A stretch of 64,000 nucleotides of DNA from Penelope pileata (Eukaryota > Chordata > Aves > Galliformes > Cracidae). Location: the NCBI GenBank assembly GCA_013396635.1, contig WBMW01001518.1:1-64000 (forward strand). The letters are read 5' to 3'. Position numbers and translations under genes: made by a program. This document shows positions 13,135-23,665 of this stretch, one piece after another; within the stretch, counting starts at the first letter, position 1; each line of letters opens with the position of its first letter. Under the pieces are notes generated by a model. The model ran no database searches, was not told the origin of the DNA, and was given only the letters and a program-made list of their open reading frames with translations.

Positions 13135-13181
13135 CAAAATCAAAGGTCCCTTCCAACTCTAAGGATTCTGTGATTCTATGA
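13135..13181 (+). mobile_element. CR1 LINE 3' terminal fragment
   Basis: The sequence shows the CR1 3' end in sense orientation: AAAGGTCCCTTCCAACTCTA, then the terminal 8-bp repeats ATTCTGTG ATTCTATG. Only the last ~45 bp are recognisable; the 5' boundary is uncertain. Confidence 0.75.
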
Positions 13182-15371
13182 AAATCATTGGGAAGGTGAG
13201 AAAAGGAGAAGAGAGATCAGAATGGGTGATGTCAGCCAGATAATCTTCGCTTATGTCACAGTGGTTTAACAAAAAGTAGTGACTGTTGACTCTCACATAG
13301 ATGCATTTTAGCGAGAACTTAGTCAATGGTTGTTAGTTTTGCTAGGTTTGGCTGATTAATGATAATGAAGTTAGTAGAAACCATCTAAAGTCTATAGCAG
13401 ATTCGAAAAACAGGATGAAAACATCAAGTCCTCGCTGCAGTAGTTATGTCTTGTTAGTTTTGTTTTCAGTTAATACAGCCTGGCAAAACAAGGCAACCTG
13501 GAAACATGAAATTGCCATAAGAAAAGGCCTTCCCTTTTCTTGCTTAGTGCTTCTGTTTCTTTGAAATGAACATAAAACCAAAAATGTATCACCAGAGTCT
13601 ACAGAGCTAAGAAAAGAAGGGAATTAATGCAGTAGTGCAGCTTTGAAAGTGATTTGTTACTAGTGCTAGAGGACAAAATGGGCAATGCCATTTGTGTCTG
13701 CTCCCAGAAAAAGGGTGTTGCTGAGAGCTGTCTGGCTGGATGCTTTGCTGTCCTGGGTCTGTGTCCTTAGAAGGTAATTAACTTTATGTAACGGGCATGC
13801 TACAGAACAGATAATAAAACCTCAATCTTTTTTCATAGTTGGGTAGCATGCATGTCTGTCAAAACAAAATACACTGGGATTATGTTTCTTACTGTCAGAG
13901 AACCCTTCAGACAGGAAAACAAGAAATAAGATTAAGACATCAAATTTAATGTTAACTTAATTTTTAAATATTTTCATATTCTCTCATATGATTTAGATTT
14001 GTGATTATTTCAATATTTCATGAAACACTACTTTTACATATCTAAATGCAGAGATTATTTATATGTAATGTAAATTGTCATGATTTAATTTTTGAATTAG
14101 TCATGAATATTATAAACATTTATTTTCTCCCTAATTTTTTTCAAACTGTGACTTCTGGCAGTTTTACCACTAGTCTGTTACAGTTCAGGAGCTGCTGACT
14201 CTCTTACAAAATGTTTGCATCAGTTATAAGAAAGAATACTTATGAAAGCATGTAGATTGAACAAAAAGCACATGCTTTTCTGGGACAATTGACCAAATCA
14301 GAGAGCTTGTGCAGAAAACACTGAGGCTCCATTCCATCATCTTCTACCTGAGTTGTTTCCCTAGGGACACTAGGTTACTAGGGGGAGGGCTGTGTGTGAA
14401 TTTCTTATGTCTTGGTGGGAGTTAAAACGTGTCTAGAGTATGCATTTGCATCTAGGAGCTGAGAAATTCTCCCAGCTCCACCAGCTGCTGTTTAATCTTA
14501 AGCTTTTGTTGCCACTTGCACTGTTGGATTTTGGTCAGCACCTATTCTTGGTCAGTCCAGAGTGCATCAGTTTGGGAACATCCCAATTAATGTCTGCTCT
14601 TCACACTCTGACAGCTTGATTGGACATCTGTGTTTCTTTCCTTTGGAAATCCACCACCACTGAAAAACCAAGAGCCTCATTAAAATAAATTTGATTATCA
14701 GGAAGTTGAATGAACTGAAATTCACAGTATTTAGGTGCTGTCATCAATGTCTTTCTATTTGCATTGTTAGCCATACACGTTACTAGAAAAACACATCAGA
14801 GCTGGTCCATGCCTGACACACCCCTCTCATACAAAGAAAAGATGAACAAAGTTTCTGCTTGAGTCTCTGAGTTCAAGGCATTCTACACCATGCCTCGGGA
14901 TACATTAAAGCCTTCTATATTCCTAATTGAAAGTATTACTCCACTGGAACAGAAGAAAATCACGTATATGTGAAGGTAGTCCTTGATCTGTAGATGAACA
15001 TCTTAGAAAAGAACATTCATCCTGATCTCACCATCTGCTCCAGTTTAGTCCTCAGTAAAAAGTCAAGCAACGCAAGAACAACAAACCTACAGAAGGAGTC
15101 TCTTCATATCTCTCTTTCTCACAGGTATGAGTGAAAAAGGATGAGAAAACAGATATGTGATACCTTTCAGTTTTCTCATTTCTGGCAGGTGCTCAGCTAT
15201 TAAGACATTAAACCATATGCAAGAGGCTGTGTAGAATAAAACAAAAAGAAGCAAAAGAAGGAACAAATCATATTGCAAATCCTCTGAAACAGACATACTG
15301 ACTGTACTTTAGCTTTTCTTAAGGTAAAATAAAGTAAATATTCACTTATGGCCTTGAGACACTCCGATGTT
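13182..15371. other. Intronic stretch without recognisable genes
   Basis: AT-rich intron. I recognise no repeat family, exon or RNA gene in it. Confidence 0.55.
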
Positions 15372-16160
15372 CGTAGAATCATAGAATGGTCGGAGTTGGA
15401 AGGGACCCCAAGGATCATCAGGTTCCAACCCTCTGCCACAGGCAGGGCCGCCAACCTCCAGATCTGGTACTAGATCAGGTTGCCCAGGACCCCATCCAAC
15501 CTGGCCTGGAACACCTCCAGGGTTGGGGCATCCACAACCTCTCTGGGCAGCCTATGCCAGCACCTCATCACTCTCTCGGTAAAGAACTTCCCCCTGATGT
15601 CTAATCTAAACCTTCCCTCCATCAGCTTGAAACCATTCCCCCTTGTCCTATCACTGTCTACCCTTGTAAAAAGTTCATTTCCCTCCTGTTTATGACCTCG
15701 CTTTAGGTACTGGAAGGCCGCAATGAGGTGCCCCCACAGCCTTCACTTCTCCATGCTGAACAAGCCCAGCTCCCTCAGCCTGTCCACATAGGGGAGGTGC
15801 TCCAGCCCTCTGATCATCTTTGTGGCCCTCTTCTAAACCCTCTCCAGCAGCTCCACGGCTTTCCCGTATTGGGGGCCCCAGACCTGGACACAGTACTCCA
15901 GATGGGGCCTCACGAGGGCAGAGCAGAGACGAACAATCACTTCCCTGTCCCTGGTGGCCACCCCTCTCCTGATGGAGCCCAGGATACTGTTGGCCTTCCG
16001 AGCTGCAAGAGCACGCTGCTGGCTCATATTCAGTTTTTCATCCACCAGGACCCCCAAGTCTTTCTCAGCTGGGCTACTCTCAAGGATCTCTTCTCCCAGT
16101 CTGTATGCTTATCTGGGATTACTTCCACCCAAGTGTAAGACCTTGCACTTTGCTGTTGCT
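15372..16160 (-). mobile_element. CR1 LINE, 5'-truncated, ~790 bp
   Basis: The copy begins on the + strand with the antisense tail GTAGAATCATAGAATGGT and GGAGTTGGAAGGGACC, then runs antisense through the CR1 3' region. On the minus strand, 16057-15833 still carries a 74-codon open frame from the C-terminal part of the CR1 reverse transcriptase ORF (blocks such as LGVLVDEKLNMS-type and SALVRPHLEYCVQVW). This is the longest and best preserved CR1 in the window, so it is relatively young. It has no 5' UTR, ORF1 or endonuclease and cannot be active. Confidence 0.95.
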
Positions 16161-17734
16161 TCTGTTTATCTTTATTAACTGATGTGACACTTGAAAGAAC
16201 ATTTCATATGATGCTTTAAAAATGCTGGGAATATTACAGTCTTGATGGGTTGCAGTGGTATACTCTGCATTGTTCATGCCATTTGAATTGATGAAGACTG
16301 AATGTCAGAGCTGAGGAGGAGTTTTTATGGAAGTCTTTTTTTGTCCTTTAGGAAAAAGTTATTTCTGTGAAATGTAAGCTTTTCTTTTTGAGGAATATAT
16401 ATTTTACCTTTTTGAAATGTTTTAGGAACCCTTGGTCCTTAACAGAAAGAAGTGTCCGCTCTGACATCCTGAGGTACCCTAATCCTGAATATTTGATGCT
16501 TAAATTTCAAATATTTTCTGTAAAGGACAGTGGAAAGATTCTCAATTTACTTTTTAATTCTGCTGATAAGTGACCTGATCACACATTGGCTATTTTACAG
16601 TTTTAGAATCATCTCTAACTCTCTGATTTTTCACTGAAAGAAGTTTTATGTGAAGTGTATATGTGTAATTTATTTCAACATATAAGACCTAAGGGAAAAA
16701 TAGCAGTTATTTTGCACTTACAGTACTTTCTATGCATTTGTCTGAAATGAAACAGAAATGCCACCTCATTCAGGAAAAAAAATGGAAACGATATAGGGCA
16801 AACAATCAATGCTATCCACTTTTTAGTTTTGTAAGCTTGCCCTTTTCAAGTTAAAAAGAAAAGAATGTAGCAAGAGGTGCATGTTTGTACCTTAAAGGTA
16901 TTTTCTTCCCGTATTGATCGACTTCAAATGAAGCTACTGGACCACATAAGCATGGAGAAGTTTATCTGATAGTGATGACTTTAAACAGAAGGGAACTTTG
17001 TGATCTGAGTGATGCATTTGTTCACAGCAGTTGTCTGAAAATCAACATTCCAATAAGACTACATTTCTTGCCTCTGGCAGCCAGAGAAGACAGGCACAAA
17101 CTCTTGGATATTTGTCTCTTATGATTAAAAGGAAACTGAGATACCCAACGATTTCGTAACATAGTTTTTCTTTTCTTTTTGTCCCCAACACATTTCCCCG
17201 AAGTCCAGACTTGAAATTTTTAAAGCTTTTCTTGTCTAACCTACACAAGACTGCAGAGAGGAAGATAAAAGGCTGTTTCCAGTAACTTGCAAACCTCAAA
17301 GTTGTTTGGGGGATTTATGCTATAGGTTTCTATTGATTTATGTGCAAAATACAGCAGTATTTATTATGTCAAGGCTTAGCAGATTTGGCAGCCAAAAGCC
17401 TGCTCTGTGATACTATCAGATTTAAAAAGTTGAGCAAGCGGCGACTATCTGTTATTTGTATGGAAGTTTCAGAAGGAAAACTCAGGTGTTCCTGTGATTC
17501 CAGAATGATAGTTATACATTTATTTATAATCCTGTTCATTATGATACATTACACCCACAAAAGCGTGTCTTCCATAACTGTGTATACCAAACCAAAACAC
17601 ACACCAGTGGATGGTAGTAATCTTTAATGTTTAGATACTACACTAAAATGCATGACAGAGTAATGAGATAGTGGGCACTAATTGAAGCAGGGGAGGTTCT
17701 GACTTGGTAGAAGAAAAGAAAATCACCAATGGCA
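16161..17734. other. Intronic stretch without recognisable genes
   Basis: No repeat or exon recognised. Short chance open frames only. Confidence 0.55.
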
Positions 17735-17866
17735 GTCAAGCATTGGAGCAGGTTGCCCAGGAGCAATGTGCAGTCTCTTTAATTGGAGGTTTGAAACCCT
17801 ACCTTGAGTGGGAGGTTGAACAAGAGACTTCCCAAAGTGTCCAACCTGTGAGACTCTATGATACAT
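17735..17866 (+). mobile_element. Degraded CR1 LINE 3' fragment
   Basis: Sense-strand CR1 landmarks are visible in order: CATTGGAGCAGGTTGCCCAG, a TGGAGGT...AAACCCT block, GTCCAACCTGTGAGACTCTATGATA. The copy is diverged from the younger ones and contains internal changes. Confidence 0.75.
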
Positions 17867-19105
17867 CTTTTTCACATTCAAAACAATGTTTATTTAAAAA
17901 AATTAAATCTTCCTTGTAAAGCAATTTGTTCATATTGGAAGTTATAGATCTGTGTATGTGAAAACTCTCTTTTCTAGTCAATTTTTTAAGAGAGTTGATT
18001 TTCAGTGTTGATTTTCTTAAGGAATCAAAAAAGAGGGAAAAAAAGAATTGAAAGTTGTTGCAACTTACAGTAGTCAGTTTATTTTTCTGGATGACTGAAA
18101 GTGTGTCCGATTAGAAATGGTAAAGTTGTTTATGTATGCTTTCATTGTATGATGGTTGTTACCACCAGCAATCACCAGTATGTTACTTGCAAACAAGGTA
18201 AACTTTTGTTGGTTAAAGACAGGGATTCTTCCAAAGACTGTTGTAATCAGATACTATGTTCAAAAGTCAAACACGTTATAGAATTTATCCTTTGACTTCC
18301 CTAAAGCTATCTCCACTCTGTGCAGAATCCAGGAATTGATTTTTACATCCCGGGCATACTGCTGTTAGAGCTCATTTTTCCACCCATTGGCTATCGGCAT
18401 TCACACTGCTACAATATGTAACAACTGACACTGACTCCAGCAGTTGTTTCCCCTCGGCTCAAATTAGACACTAATTCAGTTTTTTGTCACAGATCAGGTG
18501 CATGGGATAGGTTTGCCCTCTTCTCTGACGTTAGTTGTCTGAGTCAGTCCTCACAGAATCACTTTCCACCTGTCATAACTTCGTTTGGACATCTTCTGGG
18601 TGTCTCTACCTTCTACATTTGTTTCCCTTTTTTCCCCCAACTTTTCCTTATTCATACCCTTACCCCCCCATTCTTTCTTTTCTTTTACCCTTTTTCCTCT
18701 CCCTCCCTGCTTTTTTCCCTTCATCCCATAGCCTTCCACCCATGACTGTTTCCTCTCTCCACCTACCCAAGCTTTCTGTGCATTCTTGCATTGACTGGCT
18801 TTGGCCAGAATTCCTTTCATTGGGTATGTCAAGGGAAAATGTTCTTTCCAGTTTCTTCCTTCTTTGACAAGGAACAGAAAAGAGGTGAGAGGCTGAGATC
18901 ATCTGTGAAACCACATGGGTTAACCCCAGAGTATCTTCTGCTTGGAAGTTCTTTGTGGCCTCTGCATAGGAGTGGCAAATCTCAAGTGACGCTCAGCTGG
19001 ACAAACAATGAGAGGGCGGATGAAAGAGCTAAAAGAAAGAAAGCAAGAAGACGAAGATTTGAGGACTTCAGAAACTCCTCATGATATGTACGAGGAGAAA
19101 ATGGA
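17867..19105. other. Intronic stretch with polypyrimidine block
   Basis: No gene is recognised. The main feature is the pyrimidine-rich block at 18600-18780; the open frames over it on both strands are products of biased composition. Confidence 0.55.
18600..18780. repeat. Polypyrimidine (C/T-rich) low-complexity block
   Basis: The + strand is dominated by C and T (CCCTTTTTTCCCCC, TTTCTTTTCTTTTACCC, CTCTCCCTCCCTGC). It has no fixed repeat unit. Such tracts can form triplex DNA or bind polypyrimidine-tract proteins in RNA, but nothing here shows function. Confidence 0.7.
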
Positions 19106-19359
19106 TAATCATAGAATCATAGAATCATAGAATGGTTCAGGTTGGAAGGGACCTTAGAGATCATCTTGTTCCAACCCCCCTGCCATGGGCAAGGACACCG
19201 CTCACTAGACCAGGTTGCCCAAAGCCCCATCCAGCCTGGCTTTGAATACTTCCAGGGAGGGAGCATCAACGACTTCCCTGGGCAACCTGTTCCAGTGTCT
19301 CACCACCCTCACAGTGAAGAATTTCTTCCTTATATCCAGCCTAAATCTACCCTCTTCAA
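19106..19359 (-). mobile_element. CR1 LINE 3' fragment
   Basis: It begins with three TCATAGAA units then TGGTTCAGGTTGGAAGGGACC on the + strand, the antisense CR1 tail. It ends within the CTAAATCTACCCTCTTCAA region. It is nearly identical in layout to the copy at 48582, so both belong to the same subfamily. Confidence 0.93.
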
Positions 19360-19519
19360 CACACCATGCGTGTGTTTCTTGATAATGATGTAAGGCAAAA
19401 TCCAGAGAGAAGTAGAAAACCCAATGATTATGAGTGAATTCCTGGATAAGGAATTCATGGTAACAACAGGCCTGGAACTGGGAAGTATACAGAGAAGGTA
19501 GAAAGTAGACCAAAATAGG

Positions 19520-19545
19520 AAAAAAAAAAAAAAGAGAGAGAGAGA
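19520..19545. repeat. A14 plus (AG)n simple repeat
   Basis: A run of 14 A is followed by six AG-type dinucleotides. Confidence 0.8.
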
Positions 19546-20338
19546 AATAAAATGCATAATTGCATTACTGTTCAGGGCTTAAATGTAAACAGAGAAAAAA
19601 CATACCTATCACAGAATTCATACTGTTTCTTTAAACATTTTTCTAAGTTCTTTTTCATAAGATGCAGTTCAAATCAGTTTAGACCAGTTCAACTGAGCTG
19701 AAACTTTTTTCCTTTACTGAAACTAACTAGCCAGCTTCTGCAGTTCAGTGAAAAACCTCAGCACTTATCCTTCCTGTAATTTTCTTATCATATAATTTTG
19801 ATTTTTTTTTTCCATTTTGATCAGAACTTGGAGCGGAAGTGCTGAAATACACTAAAAAGATTCTCTTACTGTTTCTTAGATAAAGAAGGCAGGGCACATC
19901 AGAAATTTCTTACCGGAGGTTTTACATCTATGGGATTTCTGGACAACTGTGATAACTGAATTTGAGGCTGAAATATTGTTCAGATAGACGTACACATCTC
20001 AGTGATTATCAAAACCTTTTGAAGTTCTGGAAAGAACTCAATACAGATGACAAAATACCTGAATGTCTGCATTTCCTAATCTGTTTTATCATTTTCATCT
20101 TAACTTCAACTTAAAACCAGTATTCATCACAGGATTAAAGCACTTTTGAAACCATAGGAAAAACTAATACCTGCAATAGTCAGAAAGTTCACATCTACTG
20201 TTAAATTTAGAGAAACAAGGTTTCAAGTACCTTTCAAGGAGATTTTTGTAAGTTCTTTGAAATAATATTTAGTGTCTTACCTTTCAAGAACTGACCTAAA
20301 GTATTTGTCTACTCCATTAACAGTCTTTATTTTCAAGC

Positions 20339-20360
20339 TTTTTTTTTTTTTTTTTTTTTT
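20339..20360. repeat. T22 homopolymer
   Basis: Twenty-two consecutive T. It could be the poly(A) end of an old minus-strand insertion, but no element body is recognised beside it. Confidence 0.85.
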
Positions 20361-21870
20361 AATAACTATTCTCTCTTTAGAGTATGACTTTCATTTCCAG
20401 CCCTGGAGGATTTTAAAGCAGTCAGTATCTCAGTATCATACTTACATCAATTTTGCACCTATCAAACTTATTAGTTTCAAAAACAAGCTTATAGCATAGC
20501 AGTATCAGTGAGTGCATAGGATATACTGCGGTCACATTTACAGAACAGTAACATATGAAATGAGTATTTCTGATCTGTCTCAATCAAGTTTCTCACAAAT
20601 CCTTATCTTCAATTTTTAATGTGTAAGTGCATTTAAAAAGAGATTTATTTTGTATGTAAAGTCAGAAATTGAACAGTTGTGCCTTTTCTCACTTAGCTAT
20701 TAAATCTTTCAGGTGATGTCTGATATAGATTTTTACATAGACCAGAGTTTGATATCATTTTTGTGTCTTTTTTTCTACTTTCTTGGATGTTTTCTGTTCT
20801 TTTGTTCTTTTACCTCTGTGAATGGCATGTGATCTTTTAAGTTAAAAGTGCAACAGAGTGCTTAAAAAGGCTGAGCAGAGATCTATGCCTCCGCATATGA
20901 ATAAATTGAGCTTTTGTAGGCAGCATTATCTGCATTTTTATTTTTAGTAAGGGTAGCTACAGGAGCATTAACCTCAGGTACATTTAGCCTTACCCAAGAA
21001 TTAATATGCTCAGGGTTTGTGAAAAAATAAACAAACCCCTAATGTCTTTCTTTGCTGCTTTTATGGCATGTCAGTGTTTTAGCTTGGACAGCTCTGTTGC
21101 GCTCTGATAGTATAAGACATCTACAAGTATCTGTAACACATTGATGACAGCAAGACTCCAGAGTATTGGCTTGGAGAAGATAAGACTTAATGTGTCATGA
21201 TGTGCTGCAAACTAACCCAAAATTCACACGCTGTGATGGCATAGAGATGGATCTGAGGAAGGTTAGAGCTGTGGATATCATCCTGACTGTATATGGCATA
21301 GGAGATCTCAAGATCTGTGAATGGATCCATGAATCCATGCAGGAGTGTCACCAAACACCCAGTGCTTGTATTAGTGCTGTAGACACTGACTGATTAATTT
21401 GCTGTGCATTGCCGACAAAAATGCAATAAAGTTGTGTGAGGTGCCCAAATTATCAGATGAGAGGAGACATTCCGGAGGATTTCTGTGCTCAGCGAGTCTT
21501 ATTTTCTGTTATCTGTCTGCAACTGTGAGACTTAGAAACTTCATTTTAAAATATCAGCCTAGGAATGTGCATATTTTTGTTGTTTATGGGAGACTTTAGG
21601 TGAAATGGCAGATCTACCAGGCACTTTTAATACAGCGTACAACTGGATAGTAAAGGAAAAGCAGAGGACTTCTTGCATCTCTGGCTTGGGTATTTTTATT
21701 TCCTTAATAAATTGAGTTTTCTTGTTATTGGGAAAGGGACTCTGTATTTTAGTCAGAAGAAAAGCATCTCACAAAATTATCATTTCTCTTCTATGTTGCC
21801 CCAGTCTAAGATTCCTCTCAATTTCACTTCTATCCGTGTGATATATAGGATATCAAGTCATTTGTATGTA

Positions 21871-22440
21871 CATCGGTTGCTCCGAAAGTAATGCCTCCTA
21901 TTTATTTCCATGGAAACTACAACAAAGTGCATGATCACACAGTTTGACAGAGCAAATTCTCAACTACAAAACACTGTTTTTGAACATAGTCACCACCATT
22001 GGCTTTGTGTTTTTTGCCAGAGATGAAAAGGAGCCTGCATAACACACACGTCAAAATCTGCAGCAGTGGAGGTCACTCCCTGTTTCACAGCTGCTATGAT
22101 GGCGTTATTACTGGGAAAATGTTGCCCAAACAGTGCATTTTTCTTTGGCCTGAACAGATGGAAGTCAGAAGGCAACAAATCTGGACTATACGGTGAGTGT
22201 GATAGGACAGTCTAGCCGAGACATCCATGGTCTTCAAACTGTTATGGGGCTTGGGATTATCGTGTTGCAAGAGGAAGGTTGTCTTCTTCTCTGGCCTAAC
22301 TCTAGAAGTTCGAGCCTTCAGCTTAGTCATCATTGCGATGTAGCAGTCAGAGCTGATGGTTTGCCCGGTTTCCAGGAAATCCAGAAGGCTCACTCCTATC
22401 CTATCCCAGAAGACAGCGTACATCACTTTACCCACTGAGT
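21871..22440 (-). mobile_element. Truncated mariner-type DNA transposon (Galluhop-like), 3' half
   Basis: The left end abuts a TA dinucleotide (21869-21870) and reads GGTTGCTCCGAAAGTAATGC. The minus strand encodes the C-terminal half of a mariner transposase: blocks KVMYAVFWDRIGV, LLDFLETGQTI, LQHDNPKPH (second catalytic Asp), and in another frame LLPSDFHLFRPKK (third catalytic Asp). The Asp spacing is about 33-34 residues, as expected for the DD34D mariner group. A frameshift near 22170-22180 separates the two catalytic blocks, and the N-terminal DNA-binding half is missing. Dead copy. I infer the Galluhop family from chicken; a search would confirm the name. Confidence 0.88.
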
Positions 22441-22496
22441 GATGCAAATGAATTCCATTTTTTGCTTTGCTTTGTTTGTGTGAGCAGCTTTCTCTG

Positions 22497-22568
22497 AACC
22501 TACTAAACTGACTCAGCCCACCTGGGGAGCAGCTGTGTGGTGCTGCGTTGCCTGCTCAGATTAAAAAA
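22497..22568 (+). mobile_element. Probable ERV LTR 3' end fragment
   Basis: The stretch CCTACTAAACTGACTCAGCC resembles the CCTATTAAACTGTCC...CTCAAC region of the LTR at 41844, and GAGCAGCTGTGTGGTGCTG followed by a GCTCAGATTAAA stretch resembles its 3' end (AACAGCTATGTGGTGCTTAG, then GGGTTAAACC). If so, the region between the two is deleted. It is diverged and short, so moderate confidence only. Confidence 0.45.
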
Positions 22569-22610
22569 AAAGAAGAACAATATATATAAATGTGCTATTA
22601 AACATTTGAA

Positions 22611-22845
22611 GGCTGGTGGTGAGGAGGAAATGCTTTACTCAGAGGGCGGTGAGACCCTGGCACAGCTGCCCAGAGAGCCAAGAGAGAGCTGCCCCATCCC
22701 TGGAGGTGCTCAAGGCCAGGTTGGATGGGCCCTGGGCAGCCTGACCCAGTGGGTGGCAGCCCTGCCCATGGCAGGGGGTTGGGACTGGGTGGGCTTTGGG
22801 GTCCCCTCCAACCCAAACTATTTTATGATTCTATGATTCGATGAT
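22611..22845 (+). mobile_element. CR1 LINE 3' fragment
   Basis: Sense CR1 3' region: GGTGAGGAGGAAATGCTTTA, CTGGCACAGCTGCCCAGAGA, GGTGCTCAAGGCCAGGTTGG, then CCCCTCCAACCCAAACTA and the tail TATGATTCTATGATTCGATGAT. It lies directly against the older CR1 that starts at about 22855. Confidence 0.93.
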
Positions 22846-22854
22846 CCAGAAGAG

Positions 22855-23665
22855 CTGAGGGAGCTGGCTTGCAAAGACACTTTGTTTCACTCTTTTGATA
22901 TCATGATGATTAAGGCAGATAACATGCCTGTAAAAAGCAACATTGCACCTGTTTTCAGGAAGAGTGCAAGTAACTGTATTCCAGCAAGCATAACCTCAGT
23001 CTCTTGGAAGGTTGTGAAACAAATTCTCCTTGAAGACATTTTCAAGTCCAGAAAGGGCAAGATGATTGGCCACATCCAGCATGGATTATCTAGGGCAAAT
23101 CGTGTCTGACCAACCTGATAGACTTCTGTGATGAGATGGTTGGCTTTATGGATAAGGCAAGAATAGCGAATGTTTTATGAATCTTTGGCATGGTCTCCTG
23201 TAGCATTCTTGTAGCCAAATTAGTGAGATATTGATTGGATAAAAAAATTCTAAATTACACAGAATATTATCTGGGCTGCTATCTCAAAGAATCAGTTGTA
23301 CAAAGCTACCTGATGGCCAGTTACTAGTGGCAACCCTCAGGTATGAATACTGCTTAATACCTTTATTAACGGTCTGCAAGATGGGACAGTATGACCTCTC
23401 AGGAAGCCTGAAGATGATACCAAACTGGGGGAATTAAGGGAAGTAGAAATGGTACACTGGATGCCAAGGCTGCCTTAGACAAGCTGGATAAATGGAATCA
23501 TAAGGACCTTATGAAGTTTAACACAGAGAAATGCAGATTTTTATATTTGAAATGGACTAACGCCCTGTGATAGTGGGTTGACTGCCTGCAGATTGACTGA
23601 CTAGAAAGCAGCCTTGCAAAAAACTGCCTAGGTGTCCTGGGGCACTTTCTATAGAGGAGGAACAG
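22855..23665 (+). mobile_element. Old CR1 LINE, reverse transcriptase region, degraded
   Basis: The sequence follows the CR1 RT-coding region in sense orientation with many substitutions and small gaps. Landmarks are AGAGCTGAGGGAGCTGGC, AGCATAACCTCAGTCTCTTG, CCAGCATGGATTATC, TGACCAACCTGATAGACTTC, GATGATACCAAACTGGGGGA, CTTATGAAGTTTAACACAGA and CTAGAAAGCAGCCTTGCA. It ends before the 3' untranslated part. It is clearly older than the neighbouring CR1 at 22611. No open frame of useful length survives. Confidence 0.8.

Larger units (their letters stand above)
19360..21870. other. Intronic stretch without recognisable genes
   Basis: It contains an A14 run followed by (AG)n at 19520-19545 and a T22 run at 20339-20360. 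No exon, RNA gene or interspersed repeat is recognised. Confidence 0.6.

Noticed and set aside
12895..13173. 92-codon open frame starting MDLVFLTG
   Set aside because: It starts with a signal-like stretch but ends inside a CR1 tail and has no family resemblance.
15386..16178. Several overlapping 70-136 codon open frames
   Set aside because: They are frames through an antisense CR1; only the minus-strand RT piece at 15833-16057 is meaningful, and it is reported with the element.
18535..18914. Overlapping open frames rich in Pro/Ser/Phe or Lys/Gly/Glu
   Set aside because: They are caused by the polypyrimidine tract on opposite strands.
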